Source: Thinopyrum elongatum (Eukaryota > Streptophyta > Magnoliopsida > Poales > Poaceae). Taken from it: a DNA stretch of 64,000 nt. The DNA is taken from contig CM022301.1 in NCBI GenBank assembly GCA_011799875.1, positions 322,976,929 to 323,040,928 of the forward strand, written 5' to 3'. Positions 1 to 11,826 of the stretch are shown here, piece after piece; position 1 is the stretch's first letter; the number at the start of each line of letters is the position of its first letter. The notes beneath the pieces were generated by a model, which was given only the letters and a program-made list of their open reading frames with translations, had not been told where the DNA came from and made no database searches. A program made the position numbers and the translations under genes.

Positions 1-251
1 GAAAAAAATTGTGAATGTTAAAAAGGAATGTGACTACACCCCCTAAAAATTTCAGGTCCAAACTCTAAATGCACATTGAGAAACAAAAAAGACAAATTCA
101 GATATGAATAGTGTCAAATGTTGCTTTTGTCTTTTTCGACACTATTCATGCTAGATTTCACTTTTTTGTTTCTCAATGTGCATTTAGAGTTTGGACCTGA
201 AATTTTTAGGAGTTGTAGTCACATTCCTTGTAAACATGCATATTTTTTTCC
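1..251. repeat. Long palindrome, MITE-like hairpin
   Basis: The two halves are reverse complements around a centre near position 126. GGAATGTGACTACA near 25 pairs with its complement near 215-228, and the AAATGCACATTGAGAAAC block near 67 pairs with its complement near 165-185. Pairing still holds at base 1, so the repeat probably begins before the window. There is no ORF of interest and no transposase. A fold-back MITE is the simplest reading; the superfamily cannot be assigned without the outer end. Confidence 0.75.
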
Positions 252-1008
252 AGAATTTTTTAAATATTTAAAATTGATTTCTTTGAAGTTGGAGCATGGG
301 AGCACCCAAGGAAGTACTAGATATTTCCCCGGTGCAGGTAATTTCCATGGCGCCGTGGGCTAGCCGGCATAGCTCGCGTCTCGCTAAACCCAGGCGCAGC
401 CCCTCCCCCTCCTACGGGATCTGCCAGCCTCCGGGCACGGTTTCGCTTTGGACGCAAGCGATCACGGCGTATTCCGCGAGCGCGGGCCCAATGTTTTCCG
501 TGCGGGTCGCGCTCTGATCAGGCCAACAACGGATTTTTAATCACACACCAACTCACTGCCCAGACCTCTTTTTTTTTTTAAGGCGTACTAGGTCAGAGGA
601 TATGGACTATACTACGGTGGTACGTGCTACGTAGACGTGCCTCCTGGTGTTGAATGATGGTTACCGAGAACTTTATTGTCTGCGCGATGCAAAAAAGGAA
701 AAAATATATCCTGCCTGCGAGTGCGAGGCTCATATTCTCTGGTGAGTTTTTTTTCATACCTTGTTTTTCCGAAAAAGTTTTATATCTTGAATCGTGCATT
801 CAAATCACAAACTATTTTTACCATCTGATTTCTCGCATTGAGATATTTGACAATAGTATTTTTTTTAAAGATCCGGATTTGGCCGGCTTCATTGATTTAG
901 CAGAGAGCAAGCGGTAAACATGTGATCAAGTGATCAGTGGAGGGTAGAGAAAAAAATGAAATAAAGAAGAAGAAGGGGAGAGCCCCCAAACCATGAGAAT
1001 AGATGCAA
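252..1008. other. Intergenic, no gene recognised
   Basis: This stretch is AT-rich except for a GC-rich patch at about 340-525. Short ORFs exist on both strands but none has a recognisable domain. Nothing else is supported here. Confidence 0.5.
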
Positions 1009-1275
1009 CTATCTCAGGATCAGATCTCCGAATGGGGTCTCTATGTCTTTTATTCCGCCAAGTCGCCATTGCTCTTTCTCTGTTCTGATTGCAGCTATGA
1101 TATCAGCAGTTGTGCGCATTATCCCTCTGAAGAAGTAGTTGTTTTTGAATTTCCAGATGTTCCATGCAATCATGAGAATAATGTACCGAATCCCCTTCCG
1201 GTGATCAACTTGTGTTCTTCTAACAATGCTCCGGCATATCTTTGTTGTGGAGGGAAGGATCGGATCCGAGGGCAT
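1009..1275 (-). pseudogene. LINE (non-LTR retrotransposon) ORF2 C-terminal fragment
   Basis: The minus-strand frame encodes about 88 residues ending at a stop at 1009. The motif WNIWKFKNNYFFRG followed by an IRTEKEQWRLGGIK-type stretch is the usual tail of plant L1-type reverse transcriptase proteins, after the zf-RVT region. The upstream reverse transcriptase and endonuclease are absent because the frame runs straight into the end of a large LTR at 1276. The apparent start codon at the junction is chance. This is a relic truncated by a later retrotransposon insertion. Confidence 0.75.
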
Positions 1276-4200
1276 TGTGGCGACCCGACCTCAAACGGTC
1301 AAGTCTCCGTGTATCTGTGCCATCCCTGGATCAGTATGCTGGCACACACAATACATCAATGTATATATCAAAGTGCAATCACATGTATCAATAACGTAAA
1401 ACTGATATATACCTCATAACCTCAGCGGAAACAAACAAACGGGTGTGGAGTCCCACCAACGCCATCGGCAAGTTGAGTGTAGACCGTAACCCTATACCGT
1501 ATCTCTTACTCGTCGTAGAAATCCTGCAACATGATACGTTGCAGCCGTCTAGGTCAGTACATTGAATGTACCGGCAAGATCACAAATAAGAGAAATGGAT
1601 GATAAAACTATTCTATATGCAATATGGCTTTGTGGCTCTGTGTGTGAGTTTTGTTTGCGTAAAAGCTGCTTTTATTTTTCCTACATCAAAGGAATAACCG
1701 GAGTCTTTCCTACAGAGTTATCTACTGTGACATGGTTCCGCCAACCATGTCTCATAGCCCAGAACACTTATAAATTGCCCACAATTAATTATCAGTCCGG
1801 TGTTGAGAATTCAGAGATAGATCTAAGTCTAGAGGCTCAAATTGTCCGTAACCGGGGACACGGCTAATCGATTAGGTTTTAACACTCTGCAGAGGTTTGT
1901 ACACTTTATCCGCAAGATTCGATCCCTCCCTTTTCGTCCTCACACTTCAGATTATTTGAGAACAGGACGATCGAAACATGGTCTTCAGAAGAGTTCCTAT
2001 GACCATTGTCCGGTGCCCATCCAATCCTACCGTAGTTCTACATCTGCTAGCACCGTCCCAGCCAGAGTCACAACTAGGGTCAACCAAGCCAGAGCCCATA
2101 ATGACTTGCGGTTGCACAAGTAAGCTTCCACGCATGAAGTATTCTTCCGTCTCTTTGAGTCTGGGTGAAGCTTTCCGCAAGATGTCATGGTGCTTCTCCA
2201 TGCATCCCGGCCATACACTGGTCGTTCCAGGGTGCCCATCAAATCCATCCTTCACCCAATAGTGTGTATTGAAATCTTGTCTGGAGTCTTGAAGTCTTGA
2301 AATTGCAGGCCTTGAAGAATGCCGGTCTTGAAGTTGCCATCATGAAGTTGTCGTCATTGACATAGAGTCCTCCATTCTCACACCACTCCTGAACACTCAT
2401 ACCAACCCCGTTTACTTTAGCATAACATTAAAACTAAACAACGTCCCAGGCTTGGTAACAGGGAGATGGGTTCCTACCTCATACATTCTACTCAACTACA
2501 AGAATTCAATTTCACTACTGGAGGGATTGAAAAGGTGGCACTAAATGCAAGTAAAATCATAGGTATGAAACAATATGATCAAAGTGAACTTGCCTGGTAA
2601 GTTGATGAAGATATTAACGCTCTCGGAAGCATGATAGAACTATTCATCACTCCGAGAAAATCTATATTATCAAACATAGTATTCACATAAGCAAACTATT
2701 CTAGCAATCAATACTAAAAATCAAAAAGCAATAAAGAAAACAATAATGAAATCAAAGAAAGCCAAAATAAAATCCAAAGAATACTTTAAAGAAAAACTAG
2801 GGGAAACCAACACACACAATATCAACCTAACTCTCATAACAACACTAAATTATTCTAAGTAATCTTTCTACAGCAAAGAAAATACAATTTTAATAAAACA
2901 ACAAAAAGTATTTACTAAATATTATCTAGCAAAAAGAATTAATTAAAAGCTATTGTACTATCTACTAAACACTAAAGCAATTATAACAACCAGAAAAATA
3001 CTAAGACAATAGTAACAATACTAAAATAATATAAAAACTAATTTATTTCTAAATAACAAAAACAATAATAAGATAACTTGAAATGGCAAAAAGAATAACT
3101 TTTGAAACTAATAAAACTATTTCTATTAACTATAGTATGAGCTAAACAGACAAAATACAAAACAGTAGCTAACTACTAATAATTAATTTAAAAATTAATC
3201 TACGTAGTCTAACAGAAGTTATATAACAACATGTAAAAAGCTACAAAAAGAATTAACTAAAAATATTAAATGACTAAAACAACTATATAAGCAAAACAGA
3301 ACTGTTTCTAATAACACCCTAATTTAAAATAAACTAAAATAAATCACCATATGCTACTAATAAACAAAACAATAACAAAATAGTAGCAAAAAGAATCAAT
3401 CAAAAATATATTTTAAAACTCAAGATATGGTCAAAATAGTGATTTGAACAAATTTCATGAAATTTGAATTTAAACTATTCAAATTTGAAAACTAAGTGCA
3501 TAAATAGAAACTTCAACAAATTTTGAATCTAATGCAAAAATAATCACCCCAAAACATTAAAAATCCTAAAAGATATTAACAATCTAAAACAGAAACTATT
3601 TCTGTAAAAGAAATTAAAAAAAGAAAAAGAAAAACGCCTATGGATCGGTCAGGGTGCACGTGTCAGGCTCTGAGTGGCCGAGCTAGCGGCCGAAAAGTGG
3701 AAGCGGGCGGACGACCTAGACCTAGGATTTTCGGACGGCTAGCAGCTTAAACAGAGAAAAACCGATCTCGTTGGGTTTGACTAAACCGGAAAAAAATGCT
3801 ACCGGTTTGGTTTTCTAGATTAGATCTAATCTATGACGTTCAGTCAAGATCTAACGGGCGAGGGGCGATGGGGCTTACAGCGGAGGCGGTTGTCGTCGGA
3901 GCCGGAGAAGAACGACGACGTCGGCTTCGAGCGAGGCGGCGGCTCCGGTGCTTGAGGGGGTCGGGCGAGTTGTCGAGGAGGTGCGGCTCGGAGAGGGGGT
4001 CGCTTTGGTGGTGGAGATGGAGCTCGGGGAGGTACGGGACGAGCGGAACGTCAACAATGGTGGCAGTGGGTGTGGGCAACTCTGGCAAGGAAATCGACGG
4101 CGTAGAGGGAGCTAGGGTTGGGGTTTAGGCGAGGGACAGATCGAGGGGGTCCGTATTTATACAAAATGCGACTTGGAGGAGGGGTCGGGGTCAAACAGGG

Positions 4201-5375
4201 GGCCAATCCCTGTGGGGATTCTCTGCCGCGGCGGAGCGCCGACGAAATAAGGAAAGGGAAGGCGGGGAAGGAAGGCGACTGAGGCGAGGTTTCGGGCGGA
4301 CGTGGGCCCCGCGGGTCAGCGGCAGCGAAAGGCGAGCGAAGCAGCGGGTGGCCGAGGCGAAGCGGCTTCGGGCGCGCGCGTGGCTGTGGATCGAAAGGTC
4401 AATGGGCCGGCTGGGGTGAGGGGAGAGAGAGAGCAGGGCTGGGCTTCAGCGTGGCACTGTTCGAAAAGTTTTTTTTATATAAATAATGACAGAAAGAAAA
4501 AGAATAGAAACAAAATAAAATAAAAACATTATATAGGCATATAATATATCAATTTTTTTTAAATAAATCCTAAAACATGAACTATTTTTCAAGTTCAATT
4601 AAAATCGACAAAAAATCAAATAATGCAAACAGTGCTACTGTTGCAGTAAAGTCAAAAAAAATATTTTTAAAATACCAAAATGATTTCAAATATATTTTTC
4701 TCCATTTTTATATTGAAGGGAATAGTTTTACCCTAATTTCCATATATTTATTTTTGGAGAAAAATAATTTGAATAAAATCCAAATAACTCCCAATAGGAT
4801 TTGAATTTGAATTTCAAATCTTTTCTGTTTTTCCCTTGGCCAAAATATTTCAAATGCCTCTGAATCTTTGAAGTGTCATATTACGTCTCTCTTTTTGAAT
4901 ATTTCCAGAGGTTTTGAAATTTAAAAATTCAAATAACTACAAATTGAAAGTGGGTTTCAAAATACCTTCAAAAGGACTTTCAATTTGATTCTTTTAAACT
5001 TCCAACTCATATTTCACATAATCTGAAGAAGTCAGCTTATCCCCTCTCATGAAAATCATTGAGTTGCATAAAGTCTCTGAATTTGAAATATTTTCAAATG
5101 GAATTCAAATCATTTTCAAATCGCTTTTCATTCTTTAAATGGAAGAAGTCATATCCTCTTCACTCTAGGGTTTTGTGATGAAATGAATTTGAATTCCTGA
5201 GGATCAAAATGCAAAGTGAAAGTTTGGGAAAGTCATTTCATTCCCTCACATTCAACTTTCAAAAAGTTTCAAATTACACTAAATTACACACAATCATTCA
5301 CACAACAAACAAACAAACAAACATAACTATCTATTTAATATAACATTCCAAAATGTAGAATTTTGGGATGTTACA
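1276..5375 (-). repeat. 4.1-kb LTR of gypsy-type element E (3' LTR, minus strand)
   Basis: Read on the minus strand the repeat starts TGTAACATCCCAAAATTC at 5375 and ends GGTCGCCACA at 1276, giving standard TG...CA ends. Just outside the start (5376-5400) is a degraded polypurine tract following GAGGACGAGATTCATTTTAA, as in many grass gypsy elements, so this is the 3' LTR of a minus-strand element. The LTR has AT-rich outer parts and a GC-rich core (about 3640-4480) with a TATA box. Its length resembles LARD-type elements such as Sukkula, but the family was not verified. The second LTR is not in the window. Plus-strand ORFs here are incidental. Confidence 0.72.
4153..4162 (-). promoter_or_regulatory. 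TATA box of LTR E
   Basis: On the minus strand GTATAAATAC is followed by a C-rich stretch containing ACCCTAGCTCCCTC, typical of a plant transcription start region. It lies about 1.2 kb into the LTR, which would give a U3 of about 1.2 kb and an R-U5 of about 2.9 kb. Confidence 0.55.
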
Positions 5376-6692
5376 AACTACCACCGTTAAAATGAATCTC
5401 GTCCTCGAGAATCGGAGAGGCTAGAAAGAAGGTTAGGTTTGGGGGGGGGGGGGTCTTCTTGAAATTTCATTGATCGTCACAATGGTCCTAGGGTGCTACC
5501 ACCCTTAGAAGCATGTTTACGGTTCCATCAAAACTCATGTACTCCATCCTTAGTGTTGACGGTGTCGGGTTTCTCATATTCTCAGGGATGCTTCCTACTC
5601 TGGGCACTTCCGGTAAGGGCATAATTTTCCCCTCAAATTATGGTGTCCTTACATCAAAATAAGAGTCTTCCAGGACTGGGCCTTCTTTAGCTGACGGGTC
5701 TGTCGCCAACACTAAACAACTATCGATATTCTCATGGAGGTCAACAATTTTTGGGTTTTCTCCTGCAGGGAATGGGTCTGGGCAAAATCTCACCGTTTAA
5801 CCTATGATTGGCAACAATTGCGTGTACATGGTTTCATCATCCTACCATTCTAAGGGTTTTGGCTTGTCGTGTGGACACTCTCTTCTAGGTTTTTTTAAGA
5901 CTCTCTGATTTTCTATCCACATATGATAGTCCATGATAAAAGTCTCCGGTATGGGGGCCAATCCATCCCGTACTTGAATCATTACGACATACGTAGACAG
6001 TGAATCACGTAGTCTAACACTTGGGCATCCTCACACGCATTGCAGAAATTCTCTTGTCGACGAACCTAGTTCGGATAAATCCATCGATTCTGCAAGCTGA
6101 ACAAGGCATCTATCATTTTCTTCACAACTCTCGGGTTTTCGTATCCTCCTAAGAAACGTCTGCTGATCAAATCACAACTTCTTCCAAATTTCTTCCTTCA
6201 ACAAGGTGGTGCTTGATCCTTATTACTCCTGGGCCTATGGGTTATGGGTCCACTTCAACACCCGTATAGCTTTAACTCATCCTTGGGGTTATGATTGTTC
6301 CATATTTCAACATTACACCTCCCAATATTACTTCATTCCTTCAAACTCTTGAGGTAACCAGCATATCAAAATAAGATCCAAACTTATCTTGTCCAAACTC
6401 CACTCTGTGGAATACATTTTCCTTTCCATTGGTCCAATGTTCACACAGAAAAATATCACCAGTAAAATAAAATGTTTTGACTCATCCCTAAATCATATTC
6501 TTTTCATATCAAATCCTTTATTACATCGTTAACCTCTTCTCCAAAATTTCAGAATGCAAAAGTACTTTATTACAAATGCTGCCATCCACATAGTTTGGTA
6601 TGGTCAAGCATTAATTCCATCTTCATTTGTCCTCCTTGGAAGCTTCAGTCCCACTGGAATTGTGGGATGTGCTCCTTGAAATCATCAATCAT

Positions 6693-6935
6693 CTATTTCA
6701 TCGTAGTGGCCATGAGCTTCATCTCCATCATCTTTGCATGCACTTCTCTCAGGTATTCCTGAGTATGACGGAGTCTTACTTCAAGTATTTCTCCAATCTG
6801 ACATATGGCTTCCATGACAGCTTCATGAACTGAGTCAAAGAAAGTTGGTCGTGGTTCACGTGAGATTAAAAAGTATTGCCCCATAGTCTTTGGGCAAACT
6901 CCTTTCACATGGTGGAGGTGTACCTCCACATACAA
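6693..6935 (-). pseudogene. Element E protein fragment
   Basis: This is an 80-residue minus-strand frame ending in a stretch rich in Met, Glu and Lys (REVHAKMMEMKLM) with helical, coiled-coil-like character. It is in the same orientation as the LTR of element E. No known domain is recognised. It is probably a fragment of the same internal protein as the coiled-coil frame at 7626-7900, broken by frameshifts. Confidence 0.35.
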
Positions 6936-7625
6936 AGTTCCACTCCGTTTTCCATGAAGGGGTAGCCTTTGTAGACTGCATCTCCTTCAAGGTGGATATG
7001 CTTCATCATGTCCTTCAGGATCTTCGGGTAATCATGATCACTTGTCATGGTCATGATCGTTTTCGGGCCCTGAGGAAAGACTCATAAAGGGTTGTCATCT
7101 GCAGGTGTAAGATAGACGGGGTATTCAGAAATAAAGTATGTATCTCCTTGGGTGAAATATTGTTGTCTCCAGAAAAAGTTTTGGTGATCAGCTTGTCCTT
7201 GGGTTCAATGTTTTGGGGTCTGGTTGAGATAGAGAGAGAAAAATACCCACCCAAAATCAACAAACAAATCCTAGCTCAAAGTTTCTACCGTTTGTAATGG
7301 GCTGGTTCACTATGGTTTCGTTACCAAGTCTTCATTACTTTAGGTCTTCAATGCTCGCGAGTATCCAATTCCTGATGCTTCTCCCATATGAAGGCCTTTG
7401 TTATTCTTCCGTGGCTTACATCTCTCAAGGTGAAATAAATATAAACCTATGAATATCGTATCTATCCAACCACTCAATAAACACAAAATGATAATAAGAA
7501 CCAAGCATTCATTTATTCAATCAATTCTATAGTATCGCCACCCACATAAGTTGGTATGGTCAGATACTTAAATCGCAAAACTTTCATCTTTATTTCTCTC
7601 ATGGTGGGGCTACTACTAAGCTAAC

Positions 7626-7900
7626 TTATCGGTAACCTAATCCTTGTCTCCACTGGGCTTCTTCTGTTAGATTATCCCTGTCGATGCGGAGTTTCTTTTG
7701 ACGGCCATGTATGTCCTGGAGTTGGTCTTTGAGCTTCTGGATCTCAACATCTTTGGCACGAGCCATAGTGCTGCTGCCCTTTAGCTCCTGACAAATCTTC
7801 GAGATCTCGAGATTTTCCTCCTCCAGCTTGGTTACCTTCAGCCTCTGAGTCTCGACCTCTTCTTGTAGTGCTTCATTATCAAACAAGGCTTCCAGAAGGT
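7626..7900 (-). pseudogene. Element E coiled-coil protein fragment
   Basis: The minus-strand frame shows heptad-like spacing of Leu, Val and Ile with many Glu and Lys (for example LKVTKLEEENLEISKICQEL) over about 90 residues. It is cut at 7900 by the end of the element A LTR; the listed start beyond 7900 is not real. Coiled-coil proteins of unknown role occur in some grass gypsy elements that lack pol. Function is unknown. Confidence 0.5.
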
Positions 7901-9419
7901 TGACGACCCTCAAGTATAGGAGATCAATTGTAGTCCTTTCGATAAGTAAGAGTGTCGAACCTAACGAGGAGCAGAAGGAAATGACAAGTGGTTTTCAGCA
8001 AGGTAATTTCTGCAAGCACTGAAATTGTAGGTAACATGTAGTTTGATAGCAAGATAATTTGTAACAGACAAGTAACGGTAATGGTAAATAAAGTGCAGCA
8101 AGGTAGCCCAATCCTTTTTGTAGCAAAGGACAGGCTGGAATGATCTCTTATAATAAGCAAAGCGTTCTTGAGGGCACACGGGAATTTCATCTAGTCACTT
8201 TCATCATGTTGGTTTGATTCGTGTTCGCTACTTTGATAATTTGATATGTGGGTGGACCGGTGCTTGGGTGCTGTTCTTACTTGAACAAGCCTCCCACTTA
8301 TGATTAACCCCCTCGCAAGCATCCGCAACTACGAAAGAAGTATTAAGATAAAATCTAACCATAGCATTAAACATATGGATCCAAATCAGTCCCTTATGGA
8401 ATAGCGCATAAACTAGGGTTTAAGCTTCTGTCACTCTAGCAACCCATCATCTAATAACTACTCCACAATGCATTCCCTTAGGCCCAAAGATGGTGAAGTG
8501 TCATGTAGTCCGACGTTCACATAACACCACTAAGGGAATCACAACATACATATCATCAAAATATCGAATGAATATCAAATTCACATGATTACTTGCAACA
8601 TGACTTCTCCCATGGCCTCAAGAACAAAGGTAACTACTCACAAATAATATTCATGCTCAAGATCAGAGGGGTATTGATAGCATAATGGATCTGAACATAT
8701 AATCTTCCACCAAATAAACCATCTAGCATCAACTACAAGATGTAATCAACACTACTAGTCATCCACAGGTACCAATCTGAGGTTCCAGTACAAAGATTGA
8801 ACACAAGAGATGAACTAGGGTTTGAGATGAGATGGTGCTGTTGAATATGTTGATGAAGATTGGCCTCCCAAAGATGAGAGGGTTGTTGGTGATGATGATG
8901 GCTTCGGTTTCTCCCTCTGGGAGGGAAGTTCCCCCGGCGGAATCACTCTACCGGAGGGCAAAAGTGCTCCTGCCCAAGTTCCACCTCGAGATGGCGGCAC
9001 TCCGTCCCGAAAGTCCTCCCCTTACGTTTTCTAGGTCAAAAGACCTTACATACCAGAAGATGGGCACCGGAGGTGGGCCAGGGTGCCCACCACCCACCAG
9101 GGCGCGCCTGGAGGGGCTGGCGTGTCCTGGTGTCTTGTGGGCACCTGGCAGCCCCCCTCTGGTAGTTCTTTTCTCCAATATTTATTATATATTCCAAAAT
9201 AATTCTCCGTAAAATTTCAGCTCATTTGGAGATGTGCAAAATAGGTATCTCTGACATAGCTTTTTCAGGTCCAGAATTCCAGCTGCTGGTATTCTCCCTC
9301 TTTGTGTAAACCTTGCATATTATGAGAGAAAAGGCATTAGAATTACTCCATAAAGTGTTATTATGCATAAAAAAATTATAAATAACAGTAGGAAAACATG
9401 ATGCAAAATGGACGTATCA
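7901..9419 (-). repeat. 3' LTR of Athila-like element A
   Basis: On the minus strand the LTR begins TGATACGTCCATTTTGCATC at 9419 and ends GAGGGTCGTCA at 7901 (1519 bp). The sequence just before it, AAGCTTGGGGGAGT, is a polypurine tract, which fixes this copy as the 3' LTR. It is clearly related to the two LTRs of element B (33829-35353 and 56728-58252) but is a distinct subtype, most visibly in the GC-rich hairpin at about 9082-9145. The five bases at 7896-7900 (AAGGT) would be one target-site copy; the partner is not in the window. Confidence 0.85.
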
Positions 9420-10968
9420 ACTCCCCCAAGCTTAGACCTCGCTTGTCCTCAAGCGAAAACCGATATCGAGAATCATGTCCACATGTTTAGAGAGAGAGGT
9501 GTCGATAAAAACAAAATACGAACATAGTAGCATCATGCTTATTATTATAACAGCAACAAACTTTATCATATAACTTCTCATGAACAAGTAACAATTCATC
9601 ACAACATCGAAGTAAAAAGCATAAACCTTATTGAAAACCAACAAACTATGTTCTCAGTCAACTTTGCAACTACAATTCATCATATTTTCAGGAAGGGTCG
9701 CGTATCGGAGCCTTTTAACAAGTCCACATACTCAACCATCATTTAATCTTCTATGATTGCTAACACTCACAACATATATATGAGCAAAAAGTTTCAACCG
9801 GACACATAGAAAGATAGGGGCTTATAGTTTCGCCTCCCAACTTATTCACCTCAAGGGTGATGTCAACAATAATAACTCATGCTCACTCATATCCAGCTGG
9901 GTATATGTGCCTAGATCTTTCCCCACCACATGATGCTTGCCAAAGAGAAAATAAAAAGGAATAGGGGAAAATACTTTGACTCTTGCATAAAAAGTAAATA
10001 CATAAAAGTAAAAGATAGGCCCTTCGCAGAGGGAAGTAGAGGTTGTCATGCGCTTTTTGGTTTTGTATGCACAATCTCTTAATGCAAAAGAACGTCACGT
10101 TATATTGCCCCTTATGATAGCAACCTTTATTATGCAGTCCATCGCTTTTATTACTTTGCCATCACAAGTTCGTACAACGCTTAATTTCTCATACACTAAA
10201 GGATCAAACACATTTAGAAGCAATTTTTATTGCCTTTTTGCACCGATGACAACTTACTTGAAGGATCTTACTCAATCCATATGTAGGTATGGTGGACTCT
10301 CAAAACATGAGTTTGGGTTTAAGGTTTTTGGATGCACAAGTAGTATCTCTACTTAGTGCGGAATTTTGGCTAGCAAAGATATTGAGCAAGCACCACATGT
10401 TGAAGGATCTATGACAATATAGCTTCTATGTGAATATGAACAAACATAAATCATTATGTTGTCTTCCTTGTCCAATGTCAATAGTTTGGCATAAGATATT
10501 TAGTGGGGGCTCACAATCATAAAAGATGTCCAAGATAGTGTATTTGCACGTGAATCTTCTCTTCCCTTATTAATTCTTTCATGAATTGCATCATTGACCA
10601 ATGTTATGTTTGTCAACTTTCAACAAATTTTACCACTTATACTTTTCCTTATGTGATGTCATTACTTACCATAAGATTAACATATGATCTTTTTCATTAT
10701 TTCCTTTTATTTTGATTGAAACATAAAAGTAAAGAAGCAAAAAATCAAACTAAACTTTATTATATAGCTCTCACTCGATTACATAGATAGATAGATCACG
10801 AAACTAGCACTCGAAAATAGATCATACTAAACTTTTATTCAACTAAATCACAAAATAGCTAAGGATCGAACTAAGATAGGTAAAGGTAATAAAAGTGATG
10901 GTGATACGATACCAGGGCATCTCCCACAAGCTTGGCACAAGCCAAGGGGAGTGCCCTTACCCGTGTAC

Positions 10969-11489
10969 TCAAGTCTCCTTCAGTGGGGAAGATGGTGGTG
11001 GTGATGAGGTGGTAGCAAACTTGTCCTCCGGCTTCCATGGCAGCGGCTCACCATCATAAGAGGAAGCACGAGTCTCCTGAGTCCTGCAACTGGCAGCTAA
11101 ACTCATGCCTTTAAATCTTGCCTCATACTCAAAGACTTGATTTCGAAGATCATAGATTTGGCTTTGCAGAAAATTAATTTGCTCGTTGAAGGTGAAGACG
11201 ATGTCCTTCATAGACCGGCCATCCACCTTGTGATCACGGGTGAATTCTGTGATCATGAGGTGATTGGCACTGAGTCCACACTCCACCATCCCTTGGCACT
11301 TGAAGATCTCCTGCTCCACCGCCTCGAGCCTGGCCTCCACACTTCCCGTCTTCTTGGGCCCTTGAACATCCTGGATGTGGAGCACCCCCTCACGCATCTC
11401 AATGGCTTGAGGGTGCTTCATCACCTCCGACAAGTAGGATTGACTACCCTCTCGAAGAACTTGTCCTTGGAGGAGCTTGGTGCAGCCAT
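10969..11489 (-). pseudogene. Post-pol ORF of element A, frameshifted
   Basis: The ATG at 11489 opens a frame starting MAAPSSSKDKFFERV that stops after about 20 codons. The adjacent frame, open from further upstream, carries on to the stop at 10969, so a single frameshift near 11425-11450 breaks the gene. The body has a coiled-coil segment (ARLEAVEQEIF and FNEQINFLQSQIYDLRNQV) and a Pro/Ser-rich C-terminus. It occupies the env position of Athila elements but shows no signal peptide or membrane segment. The region before the ATG has a TATA-like box and an AG after a pyrimidine tract. The protein is not obviously homologous to the ORF at the same place in element B. Confidence 0.6.
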
Positions 11490-11559
11490 GGCGATCTAGA
11501 TCTGTTAGAAAAACAGCACGAAACAAGAACAGAGGATTTCTCTGTGATACGGTGGTCAA

Positions 11560-11800
11560 ATCGTCCGGGAGTATATATAAAGATTTTTTATCTTGGGAAA
11601 CAAGTATATGGAAGAGAAACGGACTCGGGAAGGTGCCTGAGGGGCCCACCACCCACCAGGGCGCGCCAGGTGGGGCAGGCGCGCCCTGGTGTCTTGTGGG
11701 CACCTGGGTTGCCTTCCTGGTTGTTTCTTATTTTTCTATTTTTTCTAATATTCTAAAACTGACAGAAAATATTTTTGCGGATTTTTTGGAGTCCGTTTAC
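11560..11800 (-). repeat. LTR-like promoter and hairpin block inside element A
   Basis: On the minus strand an A/T block (TTTTAGAATATTAGAAAAAA) is followed by a GC-rich inverted repeat at 11645-11703 containing two GGCGCGCC cores, and then by TTATATATAC at about 11580-11571. The hairpin closely matches the one in A's own LTR (9082-9145), including the ACAAGACACCAGG and GGTGGGTGGTGGGC arms. It is unlike the hairpin of element B. The block lies just upstream of the post-pol ORF. Confidence 0.65.
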
Positions 11801-11826
11801 TTACTATATCATGTACCTCTTCTTTT

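Larger units (their letters stand above)
5376..7900 (-). mobile_element. Internal region of element E, degraded
   Basis: This stretch lies between the E LTR and the insertion point of element A at 7901. No protease, reverse transcriptase or integrase motif can be read in any frame. The only coding traces are short coiled-coil fragments at 6693-6935 and 7626-7900. A run of 13 or more G near 5440 is a mononucleotide tract. The element is incomplete, because everything upstream of its 3' part is missing. Confidence 0.55.

Noticed and set aside
1003..1419. 138-residue plus-strand ORF with several Cys
   Set aside because: It is the reverse strand of the LINE fragment and runs across the LTR junction at 1276.
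3796..4128. Gly/Arg-rich plus-strand ORF
   Set aside because: It lies antisense in the GC-rich core of LTR E, with ORFs in three other frames as well; composition explains it.
8832..9212. 126-residue plus-strand ORF
   Set aside because: It is antisense within the LTR of element A; the same stretch is non-coding in element B LTRs.
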